From Paraburkholderia sp. BL10I2N1 (lineage in GTDB: Bacteria > Pseudomonadota > Gammaproteobacteria > Burkholderiales > Burkholderiaceae), in contig NZ_SNWA01000002.1 in the NCBI RefSeq assembly GCF_004361815.1, positions 2,046,001 through 2,110,000 of the forward strand: a stretch of 64,000 bases of DNA, read 5' to 3'. The notes under the pieces were generated by a model, which saw nothing but the letters and a program-made list of their open reading frames with translations, did not search any database and was not told where the DNA came from. Below, in pieces: positions 17,865 through 27,079 of this stretch; positions within the stretch are counted from its first letter, which is position 1; each line of letters begins with the position of its first letter. Made by a program: the position numbers and the translations under genes.

Positions 17865-18023
17865 ATGAGCTTGATCCTTGCACTATTCAATAAGGTTAGC
17901 GACCTCTTCGCGTCGCCGTTCCTGCCGATGGATTCTGATTATTCGTACGAAGCGCGCCACCGCGAAGCGGAGCGTGTTCGCAAGTCGCAATATTTCGCCG
18001 TTTTCGGCTTCCTGCGCGGCTGA
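17865..18023 (+). CDS. 52-residue small protein
   Basis: A short gene with a good start (CGGGAG about 7 bases before ATG) and a bulged-stem terminator after it. The protein begins MSLILALFNKVSDLFASPF, an amphipathic/hydrophobic N-terminal helix, continues through an acidic-basic middle (SYEARHREAERVRKSQ) and ends FAVFGFLRG. It resembles in layout the tiny DUF3563-like proteins common in Burkholderia but lacks their usual C-terminal motif, so I leave the family open. Its own promoter motif and terminator argue that it is a real, separately regulated gene. Confidence 0.65.
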   Translation: MSLILALFNKVSDLFASPFLPMDSDYSYEARHREAERVRKSQYFAVFGFLRG

Positions 18024-18092
18024 TCGACTGTCCGGCGCGCGGAACGTCCGCGGGTCGACTGCGCGCATCCACGTGCGCGCATTGTTTTCAGG

Positions 18093-18123
18093 GCCCGGTG
18101 TGCTAACACGCGCCGGGCTTTTT
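18093..18123 (+). terminator. Rho-independent terminator after the 52-residue protein gene
   Basis: Stem GCCCGG/CCGGGC extended by TGTG/CACG (one wobble and a two-base bulge) with loop CTAA, followed directly by TTTTT. It lies about 70 bases past the stop at 18023. Confidence 0.8.
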
Positions 18124-18537
18124 GTTTCTCCGCGATCCGCGCTTCATTCGACAGCGCCTGCTTCCATCCTTCGCGCACCATTCTGGACAACCGCACCCCC
18201 TGCGCAGCCGTTGCGAGCCCAAAGCAGCTAATCGCCGGACTGTCCTTTCATCTGACTTCAGTTCTCCGAATCCACTGGTATTTCATGATTGGAAGGGATG
18301 TAACCGGGGCTGACAGGTAGCTGGCAGCCGGCGTCCCTCGAACCGGCTCGCAAGCCGCTGTGCGGCTGGAGTTTTTTGGCATCACCCGGGATTGATCTGC
18401 ATCGTTGATTTGAAATGTGCGCTTACAGGCCCTCACGTTTCCCGCCGGTTTGTGTCGCTAAAGTGGATCTCAAGCGCACGGCACCGGGTTCCCGATGTTT
18501 CACCCGGCCGGCGAACAATCCTGAAGGGAGGTAAAAC
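18124..18537. other. Intergenic interval
   Basis: About 410 bases between the terminator and the His-rich protein gene. No convincing open frame, repeat or RNA gene was recognised; the promoter for the downstream gene must be in its last part. Confidence 0.5.
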
Positions 18538-18846
18538 ATGAAAACCTTGAATCGCACGTCACACTCCGTCATTGCAACCCTGCTTGCTGGCGGTGCATTG
18601 CTGAGCGCAAGCACCGCGTTTGCGCAGCAGTATCCGATGTATGTCCATAGCGGCCCGCCGCCCGCGACGTACGAGCGCCCGCACATGACGCCTGTCGGCG
18701 TGAACATCGACATTGGCTGGCACGGTGACCGCTATTACGACGGACATCGTTACTGGCAGCACGACGAATGGATGCGTCATCACCCGCATGACCCGGATCC
18801 GCATCGTCACCACGATGACGACCATCGTCCGCAACCGCGGTACTGA
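18538..18846 (+). CDS. Histidine-rich secreted small protein
   Basis: A 102-residue protein exported by a standard signal peptide (cleavage expected after ALLSASTAFA, about residue 29). The mature part contains aromatic/His segments (GWHGDRYYDGHRYWQHDEW) and a tail in which His alternates with Asp and Pro (HHPHDPDPHRHHDDDHR). Such His/Asp clusters can bind transition metals in the periplasm, but no metal gene is adjacent. The ribosome site AGGGAGGT is one of the strongest in the window, suggesting high expression. A hairpin follows at 18904-18934. Confidence 0.75.
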   Translation: MKTLNRTSHSVIATLLAGGALLSASTAFAQQYPMYVHSGPPPATYERPHMTPVGVNIDIGWHGDRYYDGHRYWQHDEWMRHHPHDPDPHRHHDDDHRPQPRY

Positions 18847-18903
18847 TGACGCAACCGGCATGACGTCAGCGATGGCGTGATGAGGTTGACGCAGTCCTGC
18901 CAT

Positions 18904-18934
18904 AGGGCCGGCTCTCGCATGAGAGACCGGCCCT
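18904..18934 (+). terminator. Probable terminator hairpin after the His-rich protein gene
   Basis: Stem AGGGCCGG/CCGGCCCT with an inner CTCTC/GAGAG stem, followed by the T-rich GTGTCTTTC. The stem is strong but the T run is weak. Confidence 0.6.
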
Positions 18935-19022
18935 GTGTCTTTCAGTCTCCAGAAAATGGCTGCTGCGTTATGCTTCCAGGTTTTCATCGACATCGCGCCG
19001 GGAGAGGAGCAGCCTGGACAGG

Positions 19023-19244
19023 AGCAACCCCGGCGAGCCAGTCGTAGGCGTGGTGGGCACCGGCTTGATGGGCGTCGACATTTCCACGCACCTGATGCCT
19101 GAGCTTGCAAAGAACGAAGACGAGATCGATCTGCTGCGCGGGCAGGTGGACGCGGGACGCGTCGGCGCGGGCTTCTACTACTGGGCCGACACCCGCGTGG
19201 CGCTTGTGAGGGCCGGGCGCAGGCAAGTCATCAGCCGGGGCTGA
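19023..19244 (+). pseudogene. Internally deleted 3-hydroxyacyl-CoA dehydrogenase remnant
   Basis: The frame reads NPGEPVVGVVGTGLMG, the NAD-binding start of a 3-hydroxyacyl-CoA dehydrogenase, and then passes directly to VDISTHLMPELAKNEDEID and VDAGRVGAGFYYWADTRV, which match the C-terminal domain of the same family (DxxG-VDISTH and GxGFYxW). About 250 residues between the two are missing, and the join is in frame at a Gly-Val that both parts share. No proper start codon or ribosome site is evident. It is best read as a relic; the flavin reductase gene begins 42 bases later. Confidence 0.65.
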
Positions 19245-19286
19245 CTGCGATGAACGACACGACGAAACAGGACGGAAACCCAACCC

Positions 19287-19904
19287 ATGAGCGACAACAT
19301 TCACTTCTACGACCCCGCCACGGGTCACGGCCTGCGCCACGATCCGTTCAAGGCGATCGTCGCGCCCCGCATGATCGGCTGGATCTCGAGCCGCGCGCCC
19401 GATGGCCGTCTGAACCTTGCGCCCTATAGCTTTTTCGGCGCGTTTGCGACTTTCCCGCCGATCATCGGCTTTTGCAGCGAAGGTTATAAGGACAGCATCC
19501 GCAACATCGAGGCGACCGGCGAGTTCGCCTGGAACCTCACCACGAGGCCGCTCGCGGAGCAGATGAACCGGACGTCCGCGCCGGTTGGGCCCGAAGTCGA
19601 CGAGTTCGAGCTGTCGGGACTGACGTCGGCCCCGGGCCGCAACATTGGGGTGCCGCACGTCGCGGAGACACCCGCTGCGCTCGAATGCAAACTGCTGCAG
19701 ATCGTGAGGCTGAACACGCTCGACGGCGAGCCGATGGACAACTACCTGGCGCTTGGCCAGGTGGTCGGTGTGCATATCCAGAAAGCGTTCCTGAAGGATG
19801 GCCTGTTCGACACGCATGCGGCGCAGCCGGTCATGCGCGCCGGTTACCGCGCCGACTACGCCGAAATCGGTTCGATGTTTGAGATGCTCCGGCCGACTGC
19901 GTAG
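19287..19904 (+). CDS. Flavin reductase-like (split-barrel FMN-binding) protein
   Basis: A 205-residue protein of the flavin reductase-like domain family (DIM6/NTAB type, split beta-barrel binding FMN). Family features are the N-terminal IVAPRMIGWISSRAPDGRLNLAPYSFFG, then PPIIGFC and SIRNIEATGEFAWNLTT, and the C-terminal LALGQVVGVHI. It may supply reduced flavin to a monooxygenase or be an FMN-dependent oxidoreductase; no partner is nearby. The ATG is at 19287. The deleted 3-hydroxyacyl-CoA dehydrogenase upstream suggests that a once larger catabolic cluster eroded here. Confidence 0.85.
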   Translation: MSDNIHFYDPATGHGLRHDPFKAIVAPRMIGWISSRAPDGRLNLAPYSFFGAFATFPPIIGFCSEGYKDSIRNIEATGEFAWNLTTRPLAEQMNRTSAPVGPEVDEFELSGLTSAPGRNIGVPHVAETPAALECKLLQIVRLNTLDGEPMDNYLALGQVVGVHIQKAFLKDGLFDTHAAQPVMRAGYRADYAEIGSMFEMLRPTA

Positions 19905-19994
19905 CCGGGGGGTATCGTTGCAGCCGGCTTGAGCCTCCGCAGCCGGCTGCAACGGCCCGCAACGCGGCGATACCACCCGTGACGCAACCCGACG

Positions 19995-21962
19995 TCAGCC
20001 GCGCCCGGACGCGTCCAGCTTGAACACGCTGACTACCTGCGCCAGACGCTCGGCCTGATCGCGCAGTTCAGCGGCGGCCTGCTCCGCTTCGCCGACAATC
20101 GCCGCATTCTGCTGCGTCGCTTCGCCGATCTGCGTGACGGCGAGATTCACCTGCTCGATGCCGCCGGATTGCTCGCGCGAAGCGACGCTGATCTCGCTCA
20201 TGATCGCCCGCACCTGGCCCACGCGTTCGACGATGCTGTGCATCGTCGTGCTCGCTTCTTCAGCGATCCGGTAGCCGGACTCGACCCGTGCCGTCGATTC
20301 GCCGATCAGCGCTTCGATCTCCTTGACGGCGGCCGCGCTGCGCTGCGCCAGCGCGCGCACTTCCGACGCCACGACGGCGAAGCCCTTGCCGTGCTCGCCC
20401 GCCCGCGCTGCCTCGACGGCCGCGTTCAAGGCGAGGATGTTGGTCTGGAACGCGATGCCTTCGATCACGGTCGTGATGTCCGCGATTTTCTGCGACGACC
20501 GGCTGATGTCTCCCATCGTCGATACGACGCGCTCTACCGCACGGCCACCTTCGAGCGCCGCTTCCGAGGCGCTGGAGACGAGCGTGTTTGCCTGTGCGGC
20601 ATGGTCGGCGTTCTGCTGCACGGTGGACGTGATCTGCTCCATGCTCGCGGCGGTTTCTTCGAGACTGCTTGCCTGCGTCGCGATACGCGCAGCGATGTCG
20701 CCGCTGCCCGCGGCGATCTTCGCGGTGCCATCCGTCATCTCCGCCGATGCGCCGCGCACCTGCGTGACGATGCGCGCAAGACCTTCGCCGATGCCGTCGA
20801 TCGCGTCCATCAGCCGGCCGATTTCATCGGTGCGTCCGTTGCCGACGCGCACGCTCAGGTCACCCGATGCGAAGCGCTCCGATGCCTTCGCCGCTGCGTC
20901 GAGTGGACGGCTCACCAGCCGGCGCACGGCGACGAGGAAGATCGCCGCAAACGCGGCGACCAGCACGAAACCGATCAGCAGGAAGCGATTGCGGGTCGCG
21001 GTGACGTTCGCCATCACCTCGTCGCGCGGCGCGATGCCGCCGATCAGCCATTGCCACTCGGGCACGGTGATGAACGACACGTACTTCTCACGCTCGCCGG
21101 ATTCGCCGAGTGTTGCGTCCATCGATGTGTACGCGAGCTGTCCTTCCTTTGCGTCGAGCATCTGTTTGTACGGCGCGTTGCCTTCGTCAGCGAGTTGGCC
21201 GACCGCGGCCGGATGCACGATGAACTTGCCGCGCTCCGGCCCGTTCGATGCGTCGAGCACGAAGTAATAGCCGCTTTCGCCGATCTTCAGCTGGCGAATG
21301 CCTTCCTGGATGGACTGGATCTGCGGGCCGACATCGATGCCGACAAAGAGCGCGCCAATCACCCGCCCGCCGGCGTCGGTCACCGGCTTGTATTGCGTGA
21401 TGAATCGTTTGCCGAACAGCCCGGCAAGGCCGGTATAAGGCTTGCCGGCCAGCAACGGTGCGTACGCCGGGCCCTTGCGATCGAGCAGCGTGCCGATCGC
21501 GCGCGAGCCGTCCTGTTTCTTCAGCGACGTCGTCACGCGCACGAAGTCGTCGCCGCTGCGGGCGAATACCGTCGCGATCGCCCCGCTGCGTTCGAGAAAC
21601 TGGTCGGGGATCGAAAAGTCAAGATTGAGGGGCTTGTCGCCGGCCTTGATGGTCGGCGTGGCGACGCCGTTGATGTCGACCTTCTGGGTATCGTCGAGCG
21701 AATATCCGGTTGGCAGGAAGCTCGCGAACAGCGACATCGAGCGGCCGACTTCAGCCGAGAGGCCGCTGTCGACGAGCGCGATCGTCGCGGCGAGCGAGCG
21801 GTCTTTTTCGGCGATGCGCGACAGCATCTGCTCATTGACCTGGTGGCCCGCCGACCGTGTCACGGCCCACGTGAACACAGCGAAGATCACCGCGACGAGG
21901 ACGCACGAGAGCATGGCCAGCCGGGCGCCAACGCTGGCGCGACGCAGAGAAAGAATATCCAT
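19995..21962 (-). CDS. Methyl-accepting chemotaxis protein with periplasmic Cache domain
   Basis: A 655-residue chemoreceptor. The first membrane helix ([18 protein letters not shown], about residues 13-30) is followed by a ~270-residue periplasmic Cache_3-Cache_2-type sensor ([44 protein letters not shown]), a second helix, HAMP and the conserved signalling tip [23 protein letters not shown]. Cache sensors of this type usually bind small carboxylates or amino acids; the ligand is unknown. ATG 21962 is chosen over the upstream frame opening at 22028 because related receptors begin [15 protein letters not shown]. It ends without the CheR-binding pentapeptide. Confidence 0.92.
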   Translation of the reverse strand: MDILSLRRASVGARLAMLSCVLVAVIFAVFTWAVTRSAGHQVNEQMLSRIAEKDRSLAATIALVDSGLSAEVGRSMSLFASFLPTGYSLDDTQKVDINGVATPTIKAGDKPLNLDFSIPDQFLERSGAIATVFARSGDDFVRVTTSLKKQDGSRAIGTLLDRKGPAYAPLLAGKPYTGLAGLFGKRFITQYKPVTDAGGRVIGALFVGIDVGPQIQSIQEGIRQLKIGESGYYFVLDASNGPERGKFIVHPAAVGQLADEGNAPYKQMLDAKEGQLAYTSMDATLGESGEREKYVSFITVPEWQWLIGGIAPRDEVMANVTATRNRFLLIGFVLVAAFAAIFLVAVRRLVSRPLDAAAKASERFASGDLSVRVGNGRTDEIGRLMDAIDGIGEGLARIVTQVRGASAEMTDGTAKIAAGSGDIAARIATQASSLEETAASMEQITSTVQQNADHAAQANTLVSSASEAALEGGRAVERVVSTMGDISRSSQKIADITTVIEGIAFQTNILALNAAVEAARAGEHGKGFAVVASEVRALAQRSAAAVKEIEALIGESTARVESGYRIAEEASTTMHSIVERVGQVRAIMSEISVASREQSGGIEQVNLAVTQIGEATQQNAAIVGEAEQAAAELRDQAERLAQVVSVFKLDASGRG

Positions 21963-22058
21963 GAATTTTTGCCGTAAAAGGACAGGACGATGCTTGCCGC
22001 GCGCCACGCGCGACGACAACGCAGCCAATCCCTTTAACGGCAGGTCACCAGGGCATCT

Positions 22059-24422
22059 TTAGCTTTGGGTTACTTTTTCTTTCAACGAACTTTCTTCGGA
22101 GCTGGCTGAGGCGCTGCCTTGATCGCGCCCTGAGCGGGCGCCGCGCCATGTCCTCAGCAACAACGCGTTCGTCACCACGCTGACGCTCGAGAACGCCATC
22201 GCCGCGCCTGCCAGCATGGGGTTCAGCAGGCCGAACGCGGCCAGCGGAATGCCGATCAGGTTGTAGACGAACGCCCAGAACAGGTTCTGCTGGATCTTGC
22301 GCCAGGTGCGCCGGGAGATATCGATGGCGGCTGCGACGAGCGCCGGATCGCCACGCATCAGCGTGATCCCGGCGGCCTGCATGGCGACGTCGGTGCCGGT
22401 GGCCATGGCGATGCCGATGTCGGCGGCCGCGAGTGCGGGGGCGTCGTTGATGCCGTCCCCGACCATCGCGACGATGCCTGCCGTGCGCATCTTCAGGTCG
22501 TGGACGACACGGGCCTTGTCGTCAGGCAGGACTTCGGCATGGAACTCTTCGATGCCGAGCGAGGCGGCGACGCTCGCCGCGCTGCCGCCGTTGTCGCCGG
22601 TGACGAGCACGCTCCTGATGCCCATTTCCTTGAGGCGGGCGATGGCTTCGCACGCAGTCGGCTTCACGGTGTCGCCAAAGGCGATCAGCGCGAGGGCCGC
22701 GGGCGGTGCGTCGAGATTCATCAGCCATGAGACCGTGTTGCCTTCCGTTTCGAGCTGGCGGGCACGGACCTCAAACTGATCCGGCACGACGATGCCGATT
22801 TCCTGCAGCCAGCGGCCGCTTCCGATTGCGAACGTGCGGCCGTCGACATGCGCCTGGGCACCGCGACCGGCCACCGCCCGTGCGGCGGACGCGGCAACGG
22901 AAGCACCCGCACGCGAGGCTGCAGCGGATTTCGTTTCGCCTTGTGCCCGCTCATACGCGGCCACCACTGCCCGGGCGAGCGGATGGTCGCTGTGTCGCTG
23001 AACCGCAGCGGCGAGCGCGAGCGCCTCGCCACTATCGATACCGATCGCCTCGAACGCCGTGACCGAAGGTTGTCCAAGCGTCAACGTCCCGGTCTTGTCG
23101 AACGCAATCACGTTCACCCGATGTGCGATTTCAAGCGCTTGCGCGTCCTTGATCAGCACGCCGTGACGTGCGGCGACGCCGGCGCCCGCCATGATTGCCG
23201 CGGGCGTCGCGAGGCCGAGCGCACACGGGCAGGCGATCACCAGCACGGCGACCGCGTTGAGGATGGCGGTTTCGACGCTCGCGCCGGCGATCAGCCAGCC
23301 GCCAAGCGTCAGTGCCGCGACGACCAGGATCGCAGGCACAAAGATCGCGCTGACGCGATCGACCAGCCGCTGGATCGGCGCTTTCTCCGCCTGCGCCGAT
23401 TCGACGAGCCGGATGATCCGCGCGAGTGTCGTTTCCGCACCGATCGCTGTCGTCGTGACGACGATCGCGCCTTCGCCGTTGATCGAGCCGGCGGTGACGG
23501 TGTCGTCGGGCTGCTTTGCGACGGGCAGGCTTTCGCCGGTAATCAGCGACTCGTCGATGTGTGTGCGGCCTTCGAGCACCGCGCCGTCGACCGGCACACG
23601 CTCGCCCGGCCGCACGATGACGAGCGTGCCAACGCGCACCTGCGCAAGCGGCACCTCGCGTTCCCCGGTCCCGACGCGAATGCGTGCACGATCGGGCCGG
23701 AGTGCGTTGAGCGCGCGGATCGCATCGGTGGTCTGCCGTTTGGCGCGTGCCTCAAGCCATTTGCCAAACCGCACGAGCGTTATCACCACGGCCGACGCCT
23801 CGAAATACAGATGCATCGTGTCGCCGGGATGCGTCACCATTTCATAGACGCTGATTCCGTACGCGGCCGACGTGCCGAGCGCGACCAGCAGATCCATGTT
23901 TCCCGCGCCCGCCCGTACCGCGCGATACGCCGCGCGATAAAAACGCGCGCCGATACCGAACTGGACGACCGTCGCCAGCGCAAGCTGGGCCGCGACGGGC
24001 AGCATGGCGTGCAGACCGAACCATTCGCCGACCATCGGCACGACGAGCGGCAGCGTCAGCAGCGCAGCCAGCAGAACGGCGTAAAACTCTTGGCGGGCGC
24101 TATCTCGCGGCCTTTCATCCGCGGCGGCGGGGGCGGCGCTCTCGTGAACGGCCGGCGTCGCTTCGTAGCCGGCTTTGGTGACAGCCGCAATGAGCGTGTC
24201 GGCCGTGACGGACGTTTCGACCTCGATGGTGGCCTTCTCGGTAGCCAGATTGACGGTGGCACGTGTGACGCCCGGCACCCGACCTAGCGCTTTTTCAACT
24301 CGCGACGCACACGATGCGCACGTCATCCCGCCGATGTCGAGTTCAACTGACTCGACGGATGAAGCCGCTGTGGTTGGGTCCGGCGTGGGCGCGACACGCC
24401 GGGGAGTAGAAAGATCGGTCAT
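22059..24422 (-). CDS. copA: Copper-translocating P1B-type ATPase
   Basis: A 787-residue inner-membrane Cu(I) exporter. It has a single N-terminal heavy-metal domain with GMTCASC (Cys 35 and 38), the CPC motif in [17 protein letters not shown], the phosphorylation site [10 protein letters not shown], the HP motif [10 protein letters not shown] and the hinge [23 protein letters not shown] is present as [10 protein letters not shown]-terminal helices carry the NLIG and [16 protein letters not shown] segments that, with Asn/Tyr/Met/Ser residues, define the Cu+ subgroup. GGAG precedes the ATG at 24422. No CueR-type regulator is next to it. Confidence 0.93.
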   Translation of the reverse strand: MTDLSTPRRVAPTPDPTTAASSVESVELDIGGMTCASCASRVEKALGRVPGVTRATVNLATEKATIEVETSVTADTLIAAVTKAGYEATPAVHESAAPAAADERPRDSARQEFYAVLLAALLTLPLVVPMVGEWFGLHAMLPVAAQLALATVVQFGIGARFYRAAYRAVRAGAGNMDLLVALGTSAAYGISVYEMVTHPGDTMHLYFEASAVVITLVRFGKWLEARAKRQTTDAIRALNALRPDRARIRVGTGEREVPLAQVRVGTLVIVRPGERVPVDGAVLEGRTHIDESLITGESLPVAKQPDDTVTAGSINGEGAIVVTTTAIGAETTLARIIRLVESAQAEKAPIQRLVDRVSAIFVPAILVVAALTLGGWLIAGASVETAILNAVAVLVIACPCALGLATPAAIMAGAGVAARHGVLIKDAQALEIAHRVNVIAFDKTGTLTLGQPSVTAFEAIGIDSGEALALAAAVQRHSDHPLARAVVAAYERAQGETKSAAASRAGASVAASAARAVAGRGAQAHVDGRTFAIGSGRWLQEIGIVVPDQFEVRARQLETEGNTVSWLMNLDAPPAALALIAFGDTVKPTACEAIARLKEMGIRSVLVTGDNGGSAASVAASLGIEEFHAEVLPDDKARVVHDLKMRTAGIVAMVGDGINDAPALAAADIGIAMATGTDVAMQAAGITLMRGDPALVAAAIDISRRTWRKIQQNLFWAFVYNLIGIPLAAFGLLNPMLAGAAMAFSSVSVVTNALLLRTWRGARSGRDQGSASASSEESSLKEKVTQS

Positions 24423-24590
24423 GTTTTGCTCCGGTTCCGCTGGCGGCAAAGGTCCGCCCGATGAAACCAGTTTCGACGTTCCCATGGTGGGAAGGTCAAG
24501 TACTGTTTAAGCGCCTGATACGCTCATCCGCTACCCTGGGGCAACCCGGGCGCGGCGTCGTCACGTAGCAACCGGGAAACGTGGCAACGC

Positions 24591-25232
24591 TCAGAGCGCG
24601 GGCGGCGCTTTCAGCATCGCGCCGGCGATCTCCACCTGCTCGTCGCGGCCTCGCTCGCGCAGTGTGTCCGCAGCGCCGCGGCGGTCCGCGCCGGCCTTGT
24701 TCTGGCTCAGCTTCCACTTGCCGACGAGCTGCGTCACCTCGATCTCGATGCCGACGATCGCCCCCAGCATCTGGGAGAGATAGTCGGCGGGAGCGTCGCC
24801 CATCTTCCACGGCTGTGGCTCGCTCGCTTCCATCCTGCGGGTCAGCCGGGCGACGAAACCGCGCACGAACGCCTCGTCGTCACGCACGGCAATCCGGCCA
24901 TGCGCGTGCACCACCATATAGTTCCAGGTCGGCACCTGCCGGTGCGTCTCGTGCTTGCTCGGGTACCACGTCGGCGAGATGTACGCCGTCGGACCCTGGA
25001 AGATCACCAGCGCGTCGGGCCGGTCGGCGGCCTCGCGCCAGACGGGGTTGGCCCGCGCGACGTGCGCGCGCAGCGTGCCATGCGGCCCGCTGGCCGGATC
25101 GAATTCGAACGGCAGATGGTTGGCATCGAGCCCGTTGGGCCCGTGGGTGACGAGCGTGGCGAACGGATGTTCGGCCATCAGCCCGTGCAGCATCTCAGGG
25201 CGGTTTTCTTCGAAGTGGGCAGGGATATACAT
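24591..25232 (-). CDS. PaiB-type FMN-binding protein (negative transcriptional regulator family)
   Basis: A 213-residue protein of the FMN_bind_2/PaiB family. Typical features are the start MYIPAHFEENRPEMLHGLM, then HPFATLVTHGPNGLDANHLPF, HVARANPVW, and the signature FQGPTAYISPTWYPSK followed by VPTWNYMVVHAHG. Members resemble split-barrel flavin proteins; PaiB was described as a repressor of sporulation and protease genes in Bacillus, but a redox role is equally possible. ATG 25232 with GGAGC upstream is chosen although the frame is open to 25589. It is divergent from the DUF1254 gene. Confidence 0.87.
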   Translation of the reverse strand: MYIPAHFEENRPEMLHGLMAEHPFATLVTHGPNGLDANHLPFEFDPASGPHGTLRAHVARANPVWREAADRPDALVIFQGPTAYISPTWYPSKHETHRQVPTWNYMVVHAHGRIAVRDDEAFVRGFVARLTRRMEASEPQPWKMGDAPADYLSQMLGAIVGIEIEVTQLVGKWKLSQNKAGADRRGAADTLRERGRDEQVEIAGAMLKAPPAL

Positions 25233-25483
25233 ACAAGCTCCGGATGCGAAAGGACGGCAGCAATTGCGGGGGGGACCGCTTACGATAGTGCAACAATCGG
25301 CGTTGTGCTCACGGGAACGGTATCCCCGAGCCGTTGCGCTTGCCTGGCCGCCAAGGATACGATACAACCGGATGTCGGCATCAGATTCGCACAGCTTCGC
25401 ATCGGACCCGGGGGGGCGCCATGCGGACAGGACCGCGCTGAGCGTCGGCACCCAATGGACCGCTGTTCCGCAAGAATCAACGA

Positions 25484-26896
25484 ATGATAAAAACTCGACG
25501 AGAACTGTTTTCGCTTTCCTGGAGTTGCGTGTCGCTCGCCGGCCTTGCGTTTCTTGCGGGATGCGCCTCTTCACCCACCGTCGCGCCAAAGACTACCGGC
25601 TGGATCAAGGACGAAGTCGCCGATTCTTATGTTTTCGCCTATCCGCTCGTTCTGATGGACCTGGCCCGCGAAGCGGCCACCGGTACCGATCTGGGGCAGG
25701 CTCCCGTCAACACGCTGCGCCACGCCCAGGCATTGCCTCCTGTCGGCGCCACCAGCCCATCGACACCCAGTCTCGACACGCTCGATTCGACCGGCTGGCT
25801 GGATGTCAGCGGCGAACCTGTGATCCTGTCGCTGCCGGATTCGCATGGCCGCTATCTCGACGCCCGCGCGCTCGACATGTGGACCAACGTGATCTGGTCG
25901 ACGGGCGCGCAAACCGACGCGCGTGTTGGCGGTCTGAAAGCGAAAACGATTGCGTTCGTCCCGAAGGACTGGCAGGGCACCTTGCCCGCGAATGCAAAGC
26001 GCATCGACGTACCGACGCGCTATGTCTGGATCGACGTGCGCGTGCAGTCGAACGGCAAGCATGACCTGACGGCCGTGCGCAAACTGCAACGCGCGATCCG
26101 CGTCGCGCCGCTCAGCGTGTTCAACGGCGATACGCGGGTGGCTTCGGTGGTCGCGGGCAGCCATTCGCCGGATACGGGCGTATCCGGTACGCCGGCCGCG
26201 CAGGTCGCCGCGCTCGACGCCAATGGCTTCTTCAACCGGCTGGCGCAGGCCTTGCAGGACAACCCGCCATCGCCGGATGATCCGCATGCGTTGAAAATTC
26301 TCGGCAATCTCGGCGTGAGCCCCGGTGAGCCGGTGGCGTTGCCGAAGAACGCCGGCGACGCAATCGCTGCAGGCCTCGCCGACGGTCGCGACCGCGTCGC
26401 CACGCCTCCGTCCAACCTGCTGATGGCCAATGGCTGGAAATGGTTTGGCGATGGTGTCGGCAGCTATGGACCCGACTATGCGCTGCGTGCGTACGCGGCG
26501 TTCACGCAGCTGGGCATCGGTACAAAGGACGACGAAGTGCGCGCGATGGTGGCGCTCGATAGCGATGGTCACGCACTCAATGGCGCGAACCGCTATGTGA
26601 TCCGCTTCGAGCCGAACCAGTTACCGCCGGTGCGCGGCTTCTGGTCGATTGCGGCTTACACGAAGGATGGCGCACTCGGCGAAAGCGCACCGGCGCACGT
26701 CGCGGTGGGCGACCGCTACGGCGCGCACCGCAATCGGGACGGTTCGCTGGATGTGACTGTATCGTCAGCGCGCGGGAAATCCGCGAACTGGCTGCCGGCC
26801 CCGCGCGCAGATTTTCAGCTTGTGATGCGCTTGTATGCGCCGAAGCCGCAGGCCACTGACGGCACGTGGCAGCCGCCGGCCGTCGTGCGTCAGTGA
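25484..26896 (+). CDS. DUF1254/DUF1214 lipoprotein
   Basis: A 470-residue envelope protein with a lipoprotein signal (LAGLAFLAGC, lipidated Cys about residue 27). The N-terminal DUF1254 domain shows SYVFAYPLVLMDLAREA and VILSLPDSHGRYLDARALDMWTNV-like text, and the C-terminal DUF1214 domain shows RYVIRFEPNQLPPVRGFWSI and a following YTKDGAL loop. Proteins with this domain pair are common in Burkholderia and rhizobia; their biochemical function is not established. The 250-base divergent region before it serves the PaiB gene as well. Confidence 0.88.
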   Translation: MIKTRRELFSLSWSCVSLAGLAFLAGCASSPTVAPKTTGWIKDEVADSYVFAYPLVLMDLAREAATGTDLGQAPVNTLRHAQALPPVGATSPSTPSLDTLDSTGWLDVSGEPVILSLPDSHGRYLDARALDMWTNVIWSTGAQTDARVGGLKAKTIAFVPKDWQGTLPANAKRIDVPTRYVWIDVRVQSNGKHDLTAVRKLQRAIRVAPLSVFNGDTRVASVVAGSHSPDTGVSGTPAAQVAALDANGFFNRLAQALQDNPPSPDDPHALKILGNLGVSPGEPVALPKNAGDAIAAGLADGRDRVATPPSNLLMANGWKWFGDGVGSYGPDYALRAYAAFTQLGIGTKDDEVRAMVALDSDGHALNGANRYVIRFEPNQLPPVRGFWSIAAYTKDGALGESAPAHVAVGDRYGAHRNRDGSLDVTVSSARGKSANWLPAPRADFQLVMRLYAPKPQATDGTWQPPAVVRQ

Positions 26897-27010
26897 TGTG
26901 ACAGACGCGGGTCCGCGCCATGTGGCGCAGGACTCGCGGTCGTACGCGGCGCGAAGCCCGCTGCCTGCGATTTACCTTTCCTGGCATTGCTGTTGCCATA
27001 CAGTTTCGCG

Positions 27011-27020
27011 AAGTATACTT
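27011..27020. promoter_or_regulatory. AAGTATACTT palindrome upstream of the DUF748 gene
   Basis: A perfect 10-bp palindrome flanked by partly matching GCG arms lies 60 bases before the DUF748 start. It contains a TATACT-like -10 box, so it may be the promoter core or an operator overlapping it. Confidence 0.35.
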
Positions 27021-27079
27021 TTCGCAATCTGGACTTACGTCATCGCGGTGGGCTGCCGCCGCATCACCGGCGACCAAGC

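Noticed and set aside
20169..21977. 602-codon plus-strand open frame
   Set aside because: Antisense to the Cache chemoreceptor, whose domains are complete on the minus strand.
22848..24287. 479-codon plus-strand open frame
   Set aside because: Antisense to copA; no domain, Arg-rich.
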